From positions 1,804,587 through 1,868,586 of the forward strand of contig NZ_LN907827.1 of NCBI RefSeq assembly GCF_001517405.1: a stretch of 64,000 nucleotides of DNA. Direction: 5' to 3'. Below, in pieces: positions 49,235 to 58,578 of the stretch. The stretch's first letter is position 1. Each line of letters begins with the position of its first letter. Below the pieces are notes generated by a model. The model did not search any database, was not told where the DNA came from, and was given only the letters and a program-made list of their open reading frames with translations. The stretch is from Duffyella gerundensis (GTDB lineage: Bacteria; Pseudomonadota; Gammaproteobacteria; Enterobacterales; Enterobacteriaceae). The position numbers and the translations under genes were made by a program.

Positions 49235-49458
49235 CTGCCTGAAGGCAGCCCGAGCAGGGCCGGCAGTCGCCCCGGCCCTGCACCCGCGCTATCCGGCAAA
49301 CACAACCGCCCGCTGCGCGGGTCCCTTCGTCGTTTCACATTTCTTCACGGACCGCTCGCGATTCGCTCCCCGCTCAACGCTCCCTTGTCCCGCCATCCAT
49401 AGCGGGACATCCTAAAATGTTCACCTCCTCAGCAGTTGTGATGCCTCCTCAAGGTCAA
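49235..49458 (-). repeat. Structured repeat element, left copy (inverted)
   Basis: 224 bp. Reading the minus strand it starts with a 21-bp word identical to the right copy, then has hairpin 4 (GTCCCGC/GCGGGAC, 49387-49408), a GCGTTGAGC-GGGAGCGAATCGCG block, hairpin 3 (CCCGC/GCGGG, 49309-49321), a 23-bp identical word (49289-49311), hairpin 2 (GCAGGGCCGG/CCGGCCCTGC, 49254-49281) and hairpin 1 (CTGCCT/AGGCAG, 49235-49248). It also carries a perfect ribosome-site-like AGGAGGTGA, followed by only a 21-codon frame. Confidence 0.85.
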
Positions 49459-49501
49459 CCCCCAAGTCAAAACCCAAAAGACTAAGACAAGAATTTAAAT
49501 T

Positions 49502-49729
49502 AAAACCCAAAACCCAAAACCCAAAAACTGAAAACTGAAAACTGAAAACTGAAAACTGAAAACTGAAAACTGAAAACTGATAACTGATAATTGATAACTG
49601 ATAACTGATAACTAAAAACTAAAAACTAAAAACTAAAAACTAAAAACTAAAAACTAAAAACTAAAAACTAAAAACTGAAAACTGAAAACTGATAACTGAT
49701 AACTGAAAACTGAAAACTGAAAACTGAAA
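49502..49729. repeat. Heptanucleotide tandem array
   Basis: About 32 units of 7 bp: three AAAACCC units, then blocks of AAAACTG, ATAACTG and AAAACTA, and again AAAACTG. Variants are grouped in blocks, as expected from slippage or unequal exchange spreading point changes. The unit length of 7 rules out a simple protein repeat. Confidence 0.9.
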
Positions 49730-49737
49730 ATAAGATT

Positions 49738-49935
49738 AAGGACAAATCCAAGGCCTGCTACAAAACCTAAAGCCTGGTTTTAAAATTTGAATCAGAAGTG
49801 CCGAATTCCATGGCGAATGTAAAGCCCGATAAATCATCCTGTGCATTAAAACGGGTTCTTTATCTGGAACGCAGGCTCTTAATCTTACACATGCATGTCA
49901 TGGGATTAATCATCTGATTTTAATGATTTATTATT
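49738..49935. other. AT-rich core of the composite repeat locus
   Basis: About 200 bp of non-repetitive AT-rich DNA between the 7-bp and 10-bp arrays. No open frame of note, no promoter I would defend, and no transposase signature; contains the short palindrome ACATGCATGT (49889-49898). Confidence 0.5.
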
Positions 49936-49938
49936 GCT

Positions 49939-50026
49939 TTTTGACTGCTTTTGACTGCTTTTGACTGCTTTTGACTGCTTTTGGCTGGTTTTTGACTGGC
50001 TTTTGATTTGGACTTTGACCTGGGTT
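49939..50026. repeat. 10-bp tandem array
   Basis: Four exact TTTTGACTGC units (49939-49978), then degenerate TTTTGGCTGG, TTTTTGACTGGC and TTTGACCTGGG units leading straight into the TTGACC start of the right structured element. Confidence 0.9.
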
Positions 50027-50250
50027 TTGACCTTGAGGAGGCATCACCACCGCCGAGGGAAAAGCGTTTTCCAGGATGAGCCGCAAGGATGCGGCGAAAA
50101 GGCGCGTTGAGCTGGGAGCGAATCGCGGCTGGTCCGTCAGGAAAAGGGTTTTACTGAGGGAACCCGCCTGTGGCGGGCGGTTGTGTTTGCCGGATAGCCG
50201 GGGTGCAGGGGCGGGGCGACTGCCGCCCTGCTCGGCCGCCTGAAAGGCGG
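50027..50250 (+). repeat. Structured repeat element, right copy
   Basis: 224 bp, the same length as the left copy and in opposite orientation. Hairpins occur in the same order with different but complementary arms: GCCGC/GCGGC (50080-50095), CCCGCC/GGCGGG (50163-50177), GCAGGG-CGG/CCG-CCCTGC (50205-50231, one bulged G) and CCGCCT/AGGCGG (50236-50250). An extra GGAAAA/TTTTCC hairpin lies at 50058-50072. A 55-codon frame (50076-50243) runs through it but is not conserved in the left copy. Confidence 0.85.
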
Positions 50251-50258
50251 AAGAAATC

Positions 50259-50348
50259 GCTTTTGACCTAAGTGCCTTTGACCTAAGTGCCTTTGACCTA
50301 AGCGCCTTTGACCTAAGCGCCTTTGACCTAAACGCCTTTGACGTTAAA
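50259..50348. repeat. 15-bp tandem array
   Basis: Six units of consensus GCCTTTGACCTAAGY, the first with GCTTTT and the last degenerate (GCCTTTGACGTTAAA). It follows the right structured element directly. Confidence 0.9.
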
Positions 50349-50397
50349 AGCGCTCAGCAATCGCCATTGCCAAAAGCGCCCGGCAATCGCTATTGCC
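50346..50397. repeat. 26-bp direct repeat
   Basis: Two abutting copies (50346-50371 and 50372-50397) of AAAAGCGC-C-GCAATCGC-ATTGCC differing at a few positions. They end 18 bp before the araA stop codon. Confidence 0.8.
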
Positions 50398-50414
50398 TCA
50401 CCGCGCTGCTGCCG

Positions 50415-51917
50415 CTATTTATTCAGACGGTAATAGAGATCGTTCCAGCGCAGCGTGTCTTTAAACCCGTGCATGGTGGTGTGCTCGTCGATCACCACAA
50501 TCTCAATGTTATGCATCTCGGCATACAGACGCATATCGTCAAGATCCAGCGCCTGGCTGAACACCGTGTGGTGCGCGCCGCCGCCGACAATCCAGGCTTC
50601 TGATGCGGTGGCCAGGGAAGGCTGAGCGCGCCACAGGGCGCGGGCGACCGGCAGTTTCGGCAGAGGCTGTGGCTGATCGATGGCATCCACCACGTTAACC
50701 AGCAGGCGGAAACGATCGCCGAGGTCGATCACACTGGCGTTCACTGCACGGCCCGCTGGTGCGGAGAAGATCATGCGCGCTGGATCGGCTTTATTACCGA
50801 TGCCAAGGAACTGCACGTCAATCAACGGCTTCTTCTCTTTGGCGATGGAAGGACAGACTTCCAGCATGTGCGAACCCAGCACCAGATCGTTACCCGGCGA
50901 GAAGTGGTAGGTGTAATCTTCCATAAAGGAGGTGCCGCCAGGACGATCGCCAGCCAGCACTTTGAACACGCGCAGCAGCGCTGCGGTTTTCCAGTCGCCT
51001 TCACCGGCAAAGCCGTAACCCTGCGCCATCAGGCGCTGTACCGCCAGCCCCGGCAGCTGCGTCATGCCGTGCAGCGTCTGGAAGTTGGTGGTAAATGCCT
51101 GGCAATCTTCCGCTTCTAAAAAACGCTTCAGGCCCAGCTCGATACGCGCCGCATCCAGCACGTTCTGACGCTTTTCGCCGTTGATCGCTGCTACCGCGCT
51201 GAATTCGTACAGGCCTTCATATTCGTCGATCAGCGCATTGACGTCGCCATCGCTGACCTGATTGATCACCTCAACCAGATCGCCGACGCCCCAGCCGTTT
51301 ACCGCATAACCGAACTGAATCTGCGCGGAAACCTTGTTGCCTTCGGTCACCGCCACTTCGCGCATGTTATCGCCAAAACGGGCAACCTTCAGCTGCTGGC
51401 TCGCCTGTTTGGCTATCGCGGCGCGCATCCATTTGGCGATACGTGCCAGACTGGCGCTATCCTGCCAGTGACCGGTCACGACGCTGTGCTGCAAACCCAT
51501 GCGGGCGCCGATGAAGCCAAACTCACGGCCGCCGTGCGCGGTCTGGTTCAGGTTCATAAAGTCCATGTCCATGGAATCCCACGGGATCTCGGCGTTGAAC
51601 TGGGTATGAAACTGCATCAGCGGTTTGTTCAGCACGCTCAGACCGCCGATCCACATTTTGGCCGGCGAAAAGGTGTGCAGCCAGGTAATGATGCCGACGC
51701 AGCTGTTATCGTGATTAGCATCGCGGCAGAGCGCCAGCGCTTCATCCGGGCTTTTCACCAGCGGTTTTACCACCAGTTTCAGCGGCAGCGCCGACTGCTG
51801 ATTCATACCATCCACCACCTGCTGAGCATGCTGCTCAACCTGGCGCAGCGTCTCCGGGCCATAAAGATGTTGCGTGCCAATAACAAACCAGACGCTCAGG
51901 GAATCGAGAGAGTGCAT
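50415..51917 (-). CDS. araA: L-arabinose isomerase
   Basis: 500 residues, the E. coli length, with family segments [50 protein letters not shown] and a C-terminal [10 protein letters not shown]; the conserved Glu/His metal ligands lie in these. Role: converts L-arabinose to L-ribulose with Mn2+. Second gene of araBA, 9 bp after araB. araD, which normally follows, is absent: the repeat locus starts 18 bp downstream. Confidence 0.96.
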   Translation of the reverse strand: MHSLDSLSVWFVIGTQHLYGPETLRQVEQHAQQVVDGMNQQSALPLKLVVKPLVKSPDEALALCRDANHDNSCVGIITWLHTFSPAKMWIGGLSVLNKPLMQFHTQFNAEIPWDSMDMDFMNLNQTAHGGREFGFIGARMGLQHSVVTGHWQDSASLARIAKWMRAAIAKQASQQLKVARFGDNMREVAVTEGNKVSAQIQFGYAVNGWGVGDLVEVINQVSDGDVNALIDEYEGLYEFSAVAAINGEKRQNVLDAARIELGLKRFLEAEDCQAFTTNFQTLHGMTQLPGLAVQRLMAQGYGFAGEGDWKTAALLRVFKVLAGDRPGGTSFMEDYTYHFSPGNDLVLGSHMLEVCPSIAKEKKPLIDVQFLGIGNKADPARMIFSAPAGRAVNASVIDLGDRFRLLVNVVDAIDQPQPLPKLPVARALWRAQPSLATASEAWIVGGGAHHTVFSQALDLDDMRLYAEMHNIEIVVIDEHTTMHGFKDTLRWNDLYYRLNK

Positions 51918-51926
51918 AAAAACTCC

Positions 51927-53612
51927 TTAAAGTTCAGTGGAAGGGCGCGGCGCATATTGTGGTTCAGCAGCGGCACACCAATGTTGATAACGTTCATAAA
52001 GCGCCTGATAGCGCGGCACGCGGCTGGCATCGGGTTGCAGTGTACGTTCAACCGCACAGGCCATGCTCTGCTGCGCGGTAGGCACATCCGGATGCACGCC
52101 CGCGGCGACGGCGGCGAAAATGGCCGCGCCGAGCGCGCAGCACTCATCCGAGGCGACGATATCCAGCGGACGGTTCATCACGTCACAGCAGACCTGCATA
52201 ATCGCCGGTGACTTACGGGCGATGCCGCCCAGCGCCAGGATGTTCTCGACCGGAATCTGCTGGCGCTCAAAACATTCCATAATGGCGCGGGCGCCAAAGG
52301 CGGTGGCCGCAATCAGGCCGCCAAACAGCGTGGGCGCATCGGTGCCGAGGTTGATATCGGTGATCACGCCTTTCAGGCGCTGGTTAGCATCCGGCGTACG
52401 CCGACCGTTAAACCAGTCAAGCACCACCGGCAGATGATCGAGCTGCGGATTGGCGATCCAGGCATCGGTAAGCTGACGCAGCAGATTTTGCTGCAGCGCG
52501 TTGAGTTCCGGTGCCAGATGTGGATGCTGTTGTGCCGCCTGTTGCAGCGGCCAGCTGAGCAGCCGGTTATACCAGGCATAAATGTCACCAAAGGCGGACT
52601 GGCCCGCTTCGAGGCCGATGGTGCCCGGCGTCACGCTGCCGTCCACCTGACCGCAAATGCCGCTGATGGCGCGATCGCCCACCTGCTGGCTGTCGGCAAT
52701 CAGAATGTCGCAGGTTGAGGTGCCGATCACTTTCACCAGCGTATAAGGCTGCGCACCGGCGCCGACCGCGCCCATGTGGCAGTCAAAGGCGCCGCCCGAC
52801 AGCGTTACCGCGGTGGAGAGGCCCAGACGCTGCGCCCATTCTGTGGTCAGCGTGCCGACCGCAATGTCCGCCGTCCAGGTATCGCGGAACAGCGGGAAAT
52901 CGAGATCGCGGGTGAGCAGGGGATCGAGTGCATTGAGGAACGCGGCGTCCGGCAGGCCGTCCCACTGCGGATGCCACAGGGATTTGTGTCCGGCGGCGCA
53001 GCGGCCACGACGAATGGCCGTGGGCGCGGTAGTGCCGCTCAGCAGTGCCGGTACCCAGTCGCACAGCTCAATCCAGGAGCTGGCTGCTTCACGCACCGCG
53101 GCATCTTCGCGCGACACGTGCAAAATTTTTGCCCAGAACCACTCCGAAGAGTAGATGCCGCCGATGTAGCGGCTGTAATCGGGAAACTCGCCGCTGTGGC
53201 ACAGGCGGTTGATCTCCTCGGCCTCTTCAATGGCGGTATGGTCTTTCCACAACACAAACATCGCGTTGGGATTGTTGGCAAACTCCGGACGCAGCGCCAG
53301 CACGCGACCTTCTGCATCGATCGGTGCTGGCGTCGAGCCGGTACTGTCGACGCCGATTCCAGTGACGTTGTCACGTTGTTCCGGCGTTAGTGCGCTCACC
53401 ACGCTGACAATCGCCTGCTCAAAAGCATCAATATAATCCTGCGGATGGTGGCGAAAGCGGTTACGAGCGGGATCGCAAAATAATCCCTGCTGCCAGCGGG
53501 AATAGTTCACCACCGCCTTCTGTAATTCCACGCCGCTCTGGCAATCGACCGCCAGCGCGCGCACCGAGTCGCTGCCGAAATCGAGACCAATGGTAATTGC
53601 ACCTGCGCGCAT
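51927..53612 (-). CDS. araB: L-ribulokinase
   Basis: 561 residues, FGGY carbohydrate kinase. N-terminal ATP-site [16 protein letters not shown], substrate segment [10 protein letters not shown], and C-terminal [12 protein letters not shown] are intact. Role: phosphorylates L-ribulose to L-ribulose-5-phosphate. First gene of araBA, divergent from araF across a 364-bp control region; the ribosome site GGGAG precedes ATG. Confidence 0.96.
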   Translation of the reverse strand: MRAGAITIGLDFGSDSVRALAVDCQSGVELQKAVVNYSRWQQGLFCDPARNRFRHHPQDYIDAFEQAIVSVVSALTPEQRDNVTGIGVDSTGSTPAPIDAEGRVLALRPEFANNPNAMFVLWKDHTAIEEAEEINRLCHSGEFPDYSRYIGGIYSSEWFWAKILHVSREDAAVREAASSWIELCDWVPALLSGTTAPTAIRRGRCAAGHKSLWHPQWDGLPDAAFLNALDPLLTRDLDFPLFRDTWTADIAVGTLTTEWAQRLGLSTAVTLSGGAFDCHMGAVGAGAQPYTLVKVIGTSTCDILIADSQQVGDRAISGICGQVDGSVTPGTIGLEAGQSAFGDIYAWYNRLLSWPLQQAAQQHPHLAPELNALQQNLLRQLTDAWIANPQLDHLPVVLDWFNGRRTPDANQRLKGVITDINLGTDAPTLFGGLIAATAFGARAIMECFERQQIPVENILALGGIARKSPAIMQVCCDVMNRPLDIVASDECCALGAAIFAAVAAGVHPDVPTAQQSMACAVERTLQPDASRVPRYQALYERYQHWCAAAEPQYAPRPSTEL

Positions 53613-53976
53613 CGTTTATCTCCCTCATGAACGTTTTCCACATCCTGAGCGGGTTACGCCAGGCGGGTTAGTCCGCGTTGGCTGCAAATATGCACTTTTC
53701 TGTCATCTGCAAAGAAATCGTGACCCCGTTCAAAAGTTAATGGCTGGTTAAATTTGCTAAATCTATGGACGAAATTGTCGAATGCTGACGATGTGATAGC
53801 GCTCTACATTTTGTGAAGCGATTGCGGATAAAACTAGCGCTGCATTAATGCTGCTGGCGTGAGAGACAGGGTTAACATCTTGATTTCAGGCTTGCGCAGC
53901 GAAGAGAAGCACGCTGAAACCGTTTACACAGAACTGCCGATACGACCCTGAAAACATCATTGAGCCGGAGAGCATC
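53613..53976. promoter_or_regulatory. araBA / araFGH divergent control region
   Basis: 364 bp without a gene. AraC half-site-like sequences occur at 53764-53780 (TATGGACGAAATTGTCG, 11 of 17 matches to the E. coli I1 consensus) and, more weakly, at 53689-53705 (TATGCACTTTTCTGTCA). A TGTGA word at 53791 could be half a CRP site. Divergent transcription plus araC in the same cluster make AraC control very likely; exact sites are tentative. Confidence 0.5.
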
Positions 53977-54960
53977 ATGCATAAATTCACTAAAGCGTTA
54001 GTCGCCGTCGGGCTGGCTGCCGTTATGTCACAATCCGCTATCGCCGAGACCATGAAACTCGGTTTCCTCGTCAAACAACCGGAAGAACCCTGGTTCCAGA
54101 CCGAGTGGAAATTTGCTGATAAAGCAGGCAAAGATCTGGGATTCGACGTGATTAAAATTGCCGTACCCGATGGTGAAAAAACGCTGAACGCTATCGACAG
54201 CCTGGCCGCCAGCGGTGCAAAAGGCTTCGTTATCTGTACGCCCGATCCCAAACTCGGTTCGGCGATTATGGCCAAAGCGCGCAGCTACGATATGAAAGTG
54301 ATTGCGGTTGATGACCAGTTTGTCACCGCCAAGGGCAAACCGATGACCACGGTGCCGCTGGTGATGATGGCCGCCACCAAAATCGGTGAGCGTCAGGGTC
54401 AGGAACTCTATAAAGAGATGCAGAAACGCGGCTGGGATGCGAAAGAGACCGCGGTGATGGCGATTACCGCTAACGAACTTGATACCGCCCGTCGCCGTAC
54501 CGGTGGTGCCATGGACGCGCTGAAGGCAGCGGGTTTCCCGGAAAAACAGATTTATCAGGTTCCCACCAAATCCAACGATATCCCAGGCGCCTTTGATGCC
54601 GGCAACTCGCTGCTTGTTCAACATCCTGAAGTGAAACACTGGCTGATCGTTGGCATGAATGACAACACCGTGTTGGGCGGCGTGCGCGCCACCGAAGGCC
54701 AGGGCTTTAAAGCACCGAACGTCATCGGCATCGGCATCAACGGCGTTGACGCCATCAGCGAACTGTCGAAAGGCCAGGCTACCGGCTTCTACGGCTCACT
54801 GCTGCCAAGCCCGGATGTCCACGGCTACAAAAGTATCCAGATGCTCTACAACTGGGCCAATAAAGGCGAAGAACCTGCCAAATTCACTGAAGTCACCGAT
54901 GTGGTGCTGATCACGCGCGATAACTTCAAAACTGAACTGGCGAAAAAAGGCCTGATGTAA
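53977..54960 (+). CDS. araF: AraF, L-arabinose-binding periplasmic protein
   Basis: 327 residues: signal peptide about 1-23 (SQSAIA-ETM), then the type I periplasmic-binding fold, near-identical to E. coli AraF (LGFLVKQPEEPWFQTEWKF; GINGVDAISELSK). Role: high-affinity arabinose capture for AraGH. First gene of araFGH. Confidence 0.96.
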   Translation: MHKFTKALVAVGLAAVMSQSAIAETMKLGFLVKQPEEPWFQTEWKFADKAGKDLGFDVIKIAVPDGEKTLNAIDSLAASGAKGFVICTPDPKLGSAIMAKARSYDMKVIAVDDQFVTAKGKPMTTVPLVMMAATKIGERQGQELYKEMQKRGWDAKETAVMAITANELDTARRRTGGAMDALKAAGFPEKQIYQVPTKSNDIPGAFDAGNSLLVQHPEVKHWLIVGMNDNTVLGGVRATEGQGFKAPNVIGIGINGVDAISELSKGQATGFYGSLLPSPDVHGYKSIQMLYNWANKGEEPAKFTEVTDVVLITRDNFKTELAKKGLM

Positions 54961-54978
54961 GGCACAACGGGAGGCTCC

Positions 54979-56499
54979 ATGAGCACTGATTCTGCATTTC
55001 TGTCGTTTCATGGCATCAGCAAAACCTTTCCCGGCGTCAAAGCGTTGCAGGAGATTAGCTTCTCCTGCAATGCAGGCGAGGTGCATGCGCTGATGGGTGA
55101 GAATGGCGCCGGTAAATCGACGCTGCTGAAAATATTGAGTGGCAGCTACCAGCCGACCGCCGGTGAAATCCACATTCGGGGAGAGGCGCAGCGCTTCTCC
55201 CATACCACCGACGCGCTCGACGCCGGTGTCGCCATCATCTATCAGGAGCTGCATCTGGTACCTGAAATGAGCGTGGCGGAAAACATCTATCTTGGCCAGC
55301 TGCCACGCAAGCACGGCATGGTTAATCGCAAGCTGCTGCGGTACGAAGCGGGGCTGCAACTGAAAAACCTCGGCATGGATATCGATCCCGATATGCCGTT
55401 GAAATACCTGTCGCTGGGTCAGTGGCAGATGGTGGAGATCGCCAAGGCGCTGGCACGTAACGCCAAAATTATCGCCTTTGATGAGCCCACCAGTTCGCTC
55501 TCATCGCGGGAAATTGAACAGCTGTTCCGGGTGATTCGCCAGCTGCGCGCGGAAGGGCGCGTGGTGCTTTATGTCTCACACCGCATGGAAGAGATTTTTG
55601 CCCTCAGCGACGCCATTACCGTATTTAAAGATGGCCGCTACGTGCGCACCTTCACCGATATGCAGCAGGTCGATCACGATCAGCTGGTGCAGGCGATGGT
55701 TGGGCGCGGCATTGAAGATATTTATGGTTACAGCCCGCGTCCTGGCGGCGCGGTGCGTTTGCAGCTGGAGAATGTTGAGGCGGTTGGCGTGCGTAAGCCG
55801 ATCTCCTTGCAGGTCAAAGCGGGCGAAATTGTCGGATTATTTGGCCTGGTCGGGGCGGGCCGCAGCGAGCTGATGAAAGGGCTGTTTGGCGCCACCAAAC
55901 TCAAAGCGGGACAGGTGTTTCTCGACGGTGAGCCGCTGCGCATCACCGCGCCGATTGACGCCATTCGCGCCGGTATCATGCTCTGCCCGGAAGATCGCAA
56001 AGCGGACGGCATCATTCCGGTGCACTCGGTGCGCGACAACATCAACATCAGCGCGCGGCGTCACAACCTGCACGCGGGCTGCCTGATCAACAACGGCTGG
56101 GAAAGCGATAACGCGCAGAGCCACATTCGCTCGCTGAACATCAAAACGCCGTCGGCGGATCAGCTGATCATGAACCTTTCCGGCGGCAACCAGCAGAAGG
56201 CGATTCTCGGCCGCTGGCTGTCGGAAGAGATGAAGGTGATCCTGCTGGACGAGCCGACGCGCGGCATCGACGTGGGCGCCAAGCATGAGATCTACACGCT
56301 GATTTATGCGCTGGCCAGCCAGGGCATCGCGGTGCTGTTTGCCTCCAGCGATCTGCCGGAAGTGATGGGGCTGGCGGACCGGATTCTGGTGATGCGCGAA
56401 GGGGAAATTGCTGGCGAACTGCTTCATGACGAGGCCACCGAACAACGCACGCTCAGTATGGCGATGCCAAAAACTACACAACAGGCCGCTGTGGCCTGA
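54979..56499 (+). CDS. araG: AraG, arabinose ABC transporter ATPase
   Basis: 506 residues with two nucleotide-binding domains: Walker [10 protein letters not shown] and Walker [13 protein letters not shown] in the first, [20 protein letters not shown] and [14 protein letters not shown] in the second. Role: energises arabinose import. Starts 18 bp after araF with GGGAGG; araH follows with a 17-bp gap. Confidence 0.96.
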   Translation: MSTDSAFLSFHGISKTFPGVKALQEISFSCNAGEVHALMGENGAGKSTLLKILSGSYQPTAGEIHIRGEAQRFSHTTDALDAGVAIIYQELHLVPEMSVAENIYLGQLPRKHGMVNRKLLRYEAGLQLKNLGMDIDPDMPLKYLSLGQWQMVEIAKALARNAKIIAFDEPTSSLSSREIEQLFRVIRQLRAEGRVVLYVSHRMEEIFALSDAITVFKDGRYVRTFTDMQQVDHDQLVQAMVGRGIEDIYGYSPRPGGAVRLQLENVEAVGVRKPISLQVKAGEIVGLFGLVGAGRSELMKGLFGATKLKAGQVFLDGEPLRITAPIDAIRAGIMLCPEDRKADGIIPVHSVRDNINISARRHNLHAGCLINNGWESDNAQSHIRSLNIKTPSADQLIMNLSGGNQQKAILGRWLSEEMKVILLDEPTRGIDVGAKHEIYTLIYALASQGIAVLFASSDLPEVMGLADRILVMREGEIAGELLHDEATEQRTLSMAMPKTTQQAAVA

Positions 56500-56516
56500 T
56501 GCAGGAGAATAACATT

Positions 56517-57500
56517 ATGTCCACGTCCACAACCTCGAATACGCCACCGGCGGCCCGCGGCGGCCTGAAGCTCGGGCGCATCTGGGATAATTTCGGCATG
56601 CTGGTGGTGTTTGCGCTGCTGTTTATCTGCTGCACGATCTTTGTGCCGAACTTTGGCTCGTTTATCAATATGAAAGGCCTGGGGCTGGCGATGTCGATGT
56701 CAGGCATGGTGGCCTGCGGCATGCTGTTCTGCCTGGCCTCCGGCGATTTTGACCTGTCGGTGGCGTCGGTTATCGCCTGCGCTGGCGTGGTCACCGCGGT
56801 GGTGATCAACATGACGGAAAGCCTGTGGATTGGCATTACCGCCGGTCTGCTGCTCGGCATGGCCTGCGGTTTCATCAACGGCTTTGTCATCGCCAAACTT
56901 AAAATCAATGCGCTGATCACCACGCTGGCGACCATGCAGATTGTGCGCGGCCTGGCGTATATCTTCTCCGACGGTAAAGCGGTGGGTATCGAAGATGAGC
57001 GCTTTTTTGCGCTGGGTTATGCCACCTGGTTTGGCTTGCCGGCACCGATCTGGCTGACCGTGGGCACCATGATTGTGTTTGGTTTCCTGCTGAACAAAAC
57101 CACCTTTGGCCGCAATACGCTGGCGATCGGCGGCAATGAAGAGGCGGCGCGTCTGGCGGGTGTACCGGTGGTGCGCACGCGCATTATCATCTTTATTCTC
57201 TCTGGCCTGGTATCAGCGGCGGCGGGCATCATTCTGGCATCGCGTATGACCAGCGGACAGCCGATGACCTCGCTGGGCTATGAGCTGATCGTGATCTCTG
57301 CCTGCGTGCTGGGCGGCGTGTCGCTGAAAGGCGGTATCGGCAAAATTTCTTACGTGGTGGCGGGGGTATTAATCCTCGGTACGGTAGAGAATGCGATGAA
57401 TTTATTGAATATCTCGCCTTTCTCACAGTATGTCGTGCGCGGTTTGATATTGTTGGCGGCGGTGATTTTTGACCGTTACAAACAGAAAGGCAAGGTCTGA
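56517..57500 (+). CDS. araH: AraH, arabinose ABC transporter permease
   Basis: 327 residues from [11 protein letters not shown], with AGGAGAATAAC upstream; a Met at 56499 directly at the araG stop is less likely. CUT2 permease with about nine to ten membrane segments and the [19 protein letters not shown] hallmark. Followed by a long nested hairpin before araC. Confidence 0.95.
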   Translation: MSTSTTSNTPPAARGGLKLGRIWDNFGMLVVFALLFICCTIFVPNFGSFINMKGLGLAMSMSGMVACGMLFCLASGDFDLSVASVIACAGVVTAVVINMTESLWIGITAGLLLGMACGFINGFVIAKLKINALITTLATMQIVRGLAYIFSDGKAVGIEDERFFALGYATWFGLPAPIWLTVGTMIVFGFLLNKTTFGRNTLAIGGNEEAARLAGVPVVRTRIIIFILSGLVSAAAGIILASRMTSGQPMTSLGYELIVISACVLGGVSLKGGIGKISYVVAGVLILGTVENAMNLLNISPFSQYVVRGLILLAAVIFDRYKQKGKV

Positions 57501-57508
57501 TCGCGGCG

Positions 57509-57560
57509 TTGCTCTCTCTGCCGTTTGCCGCTTTCCCCCCGGAAGGCGGCAAGAGAGCAA
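57509..57560 (+). promoter_or_regulatory. Nested hairpin between araH and araC
   Basis: Inner stem TTGCCGCTTTCC/GGAAGGCGGCAA (one wobble) within outer stem TTGCTCTC/GAGAGCAA, with an 8-nt bulge on the 5' side. There is no T run; it may protect the araFGH message or lower read-through into araC. Confidence 0.6.
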
Positions 57561-57591
57561 TGAAAACCCCACTGAACATTCTGAGGCTGCT

Positions 57592-58500
57592 ATGTATCAT
57601 CGACAACTGCCTGCGGCGCAGCAAAATCCCCTGCTGCCCGGTTATCCTTTTAACGCCTGGCTGGTTGCCGGGCTGACGCCGGTCAGCGCCGACGGTCCGC
57701 TCGACTTTTTTGTCGATCGCCCGCACGGCATGAAGGGCTATATTCTCAACCTCACCATTAAAGGCCAGGGCCGGGTATTCGAAGGCGAAAATGCCTTTGA
57801 CTGCCGCCCTGGCGATCTGCTGTTGTTCCAGCCAAAAACCGCCCACTATTATGGGCGTTCACCGGAAAGCGACTGCTGGTTTCACCGCTGGGTCTATTTT
57901 CGGCCGCGCGCCTACTGGAGCGACTGGCTGCAGTGGCAGGACTTGCATCAGGGCGTTGGCCGTTTGCGCCTGTCGGAAACCCTGCTGGCGGAATTCGATC
58001 GCCTGTTCGCCAGCATTGAACAGACACATACCTCGGGCCGCCGCTTTGCCGAAGAGCTGGCGATGAATCTGCTGGAACGCTTGCTGCTGCGCGCGGTGGA
58101 AGAAGATCCACGCAGCCATCAGCAGGTACGCGATCCGCGCGTGATCGAAGCCTGCCAGTATCTGACCAGCCAGCTGGCCAGCGAAGTGAAAATAGAAGAG
58201 GTGGCGCGCTATGTTTGCCTGTCGCCCTCGAGGCTGGCGCACCTGTTCCGCGAGCAGATGGGCGTCAATCTGCTGCGCTGGCGCGAAGACCAGCGTGTCA
58301 TTCGGGCGCGTCTGTTGCTGCAAACCACGCAGGAGCCGATAGCGGCGATCGGCCGTCAGGTCGGCTACGACGATCAGCTCTATTTTTCGCGTGTATTTCG
58401 CAAACGGGTCGGCATCAGCCCCAGTGATTTTCGCCGCCGAAATCAGGATGCGCACGACGAACTTGTGCAGCAGGAAACATTTATGGCAAAAGGCGCCTGA
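57592..58500 (+). CDS. araC: AraC, arabinose-responsive regulator
   Basis: 302 residues from [20 protein letters not shown], aligned with E. coli AraC (292). N-terminal arabinose-binding cupin domain about 15-170 ([22 protein letters not shown]), C-terminal double helix-turn-helix about 190-285 ([21 protein letters not shown]). Role: activator and repressor of the ara genes. Its place downstream of araFGH, not next to araB, differs from E. coli; an upstream in-frame Met (57469, inside araH) is rejected. Confidence 0.95.
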   Translation: MYHRQLPAAQQNPLLPGYPFNAWLVAGLTPVSADGPLDFFVDRPHGMKGYILNLTIKGQGRVFEGENAFDCRPGDLLLFQPKTAHYYGRSPESDCWFHRWVYFRPRAYWSDWLQWQDLHQGVGRLRLSETLLAEFDRLFASIEQTHTSGRRFAEELAMNLLERLLLRAVEEDPRSHQQVRDPRVIEACQYLTSQLASEVKIEEVARYVCLSPSRLAHLFREQMGVNLLRWREDQRVIRARLLLQTTQEPIAAIGRQVGYDDQLYFSRVFRKRVGISPSDFRRRNQDAHDELVQQETFMAKGA

Positions 58501-58578
58501 AATTAGGGGGATTCCACCTTGTCCTCGACCGATTAATCAACTTAAATCTGTCAGGTAAATGGACAAGAGGAAGAACCA

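Larger units (their letters stand above)
49209..50414. repeat. Composite non-coding repeat locus between yjfF and araA
   Basis: About 1.2 kb between two convergent operons with no gene of recognisable family. Order: left structured element (49235-49458, minus orientation), 7-bp array (49502-49729), AT-rich core (49738-49935), 10-bp array (49939-50026), right structured element (50027-50250, plus orientation), 15-bp array (50259-50348) and a 26-bp direct repeat (50346-50397). Base composition swings sharply from GC-rich arms to AT-rich middle. Origin and function are unknown to me. Confidence 0.85.

Noticed and set aside
49209..50414. CRISPR array or retron as explanation for the repeat locus
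   Set aside because: No regularly spaced direct repeats with unique spacers, and no cas or reverse-transcriptase gene nearby; the tandem units are contiguous.
49209..50414. Insertion sequence
   Set aside because: Despite inverted arms there is no transposase reading frame and no short target duplication could be recognised at the outer ends.
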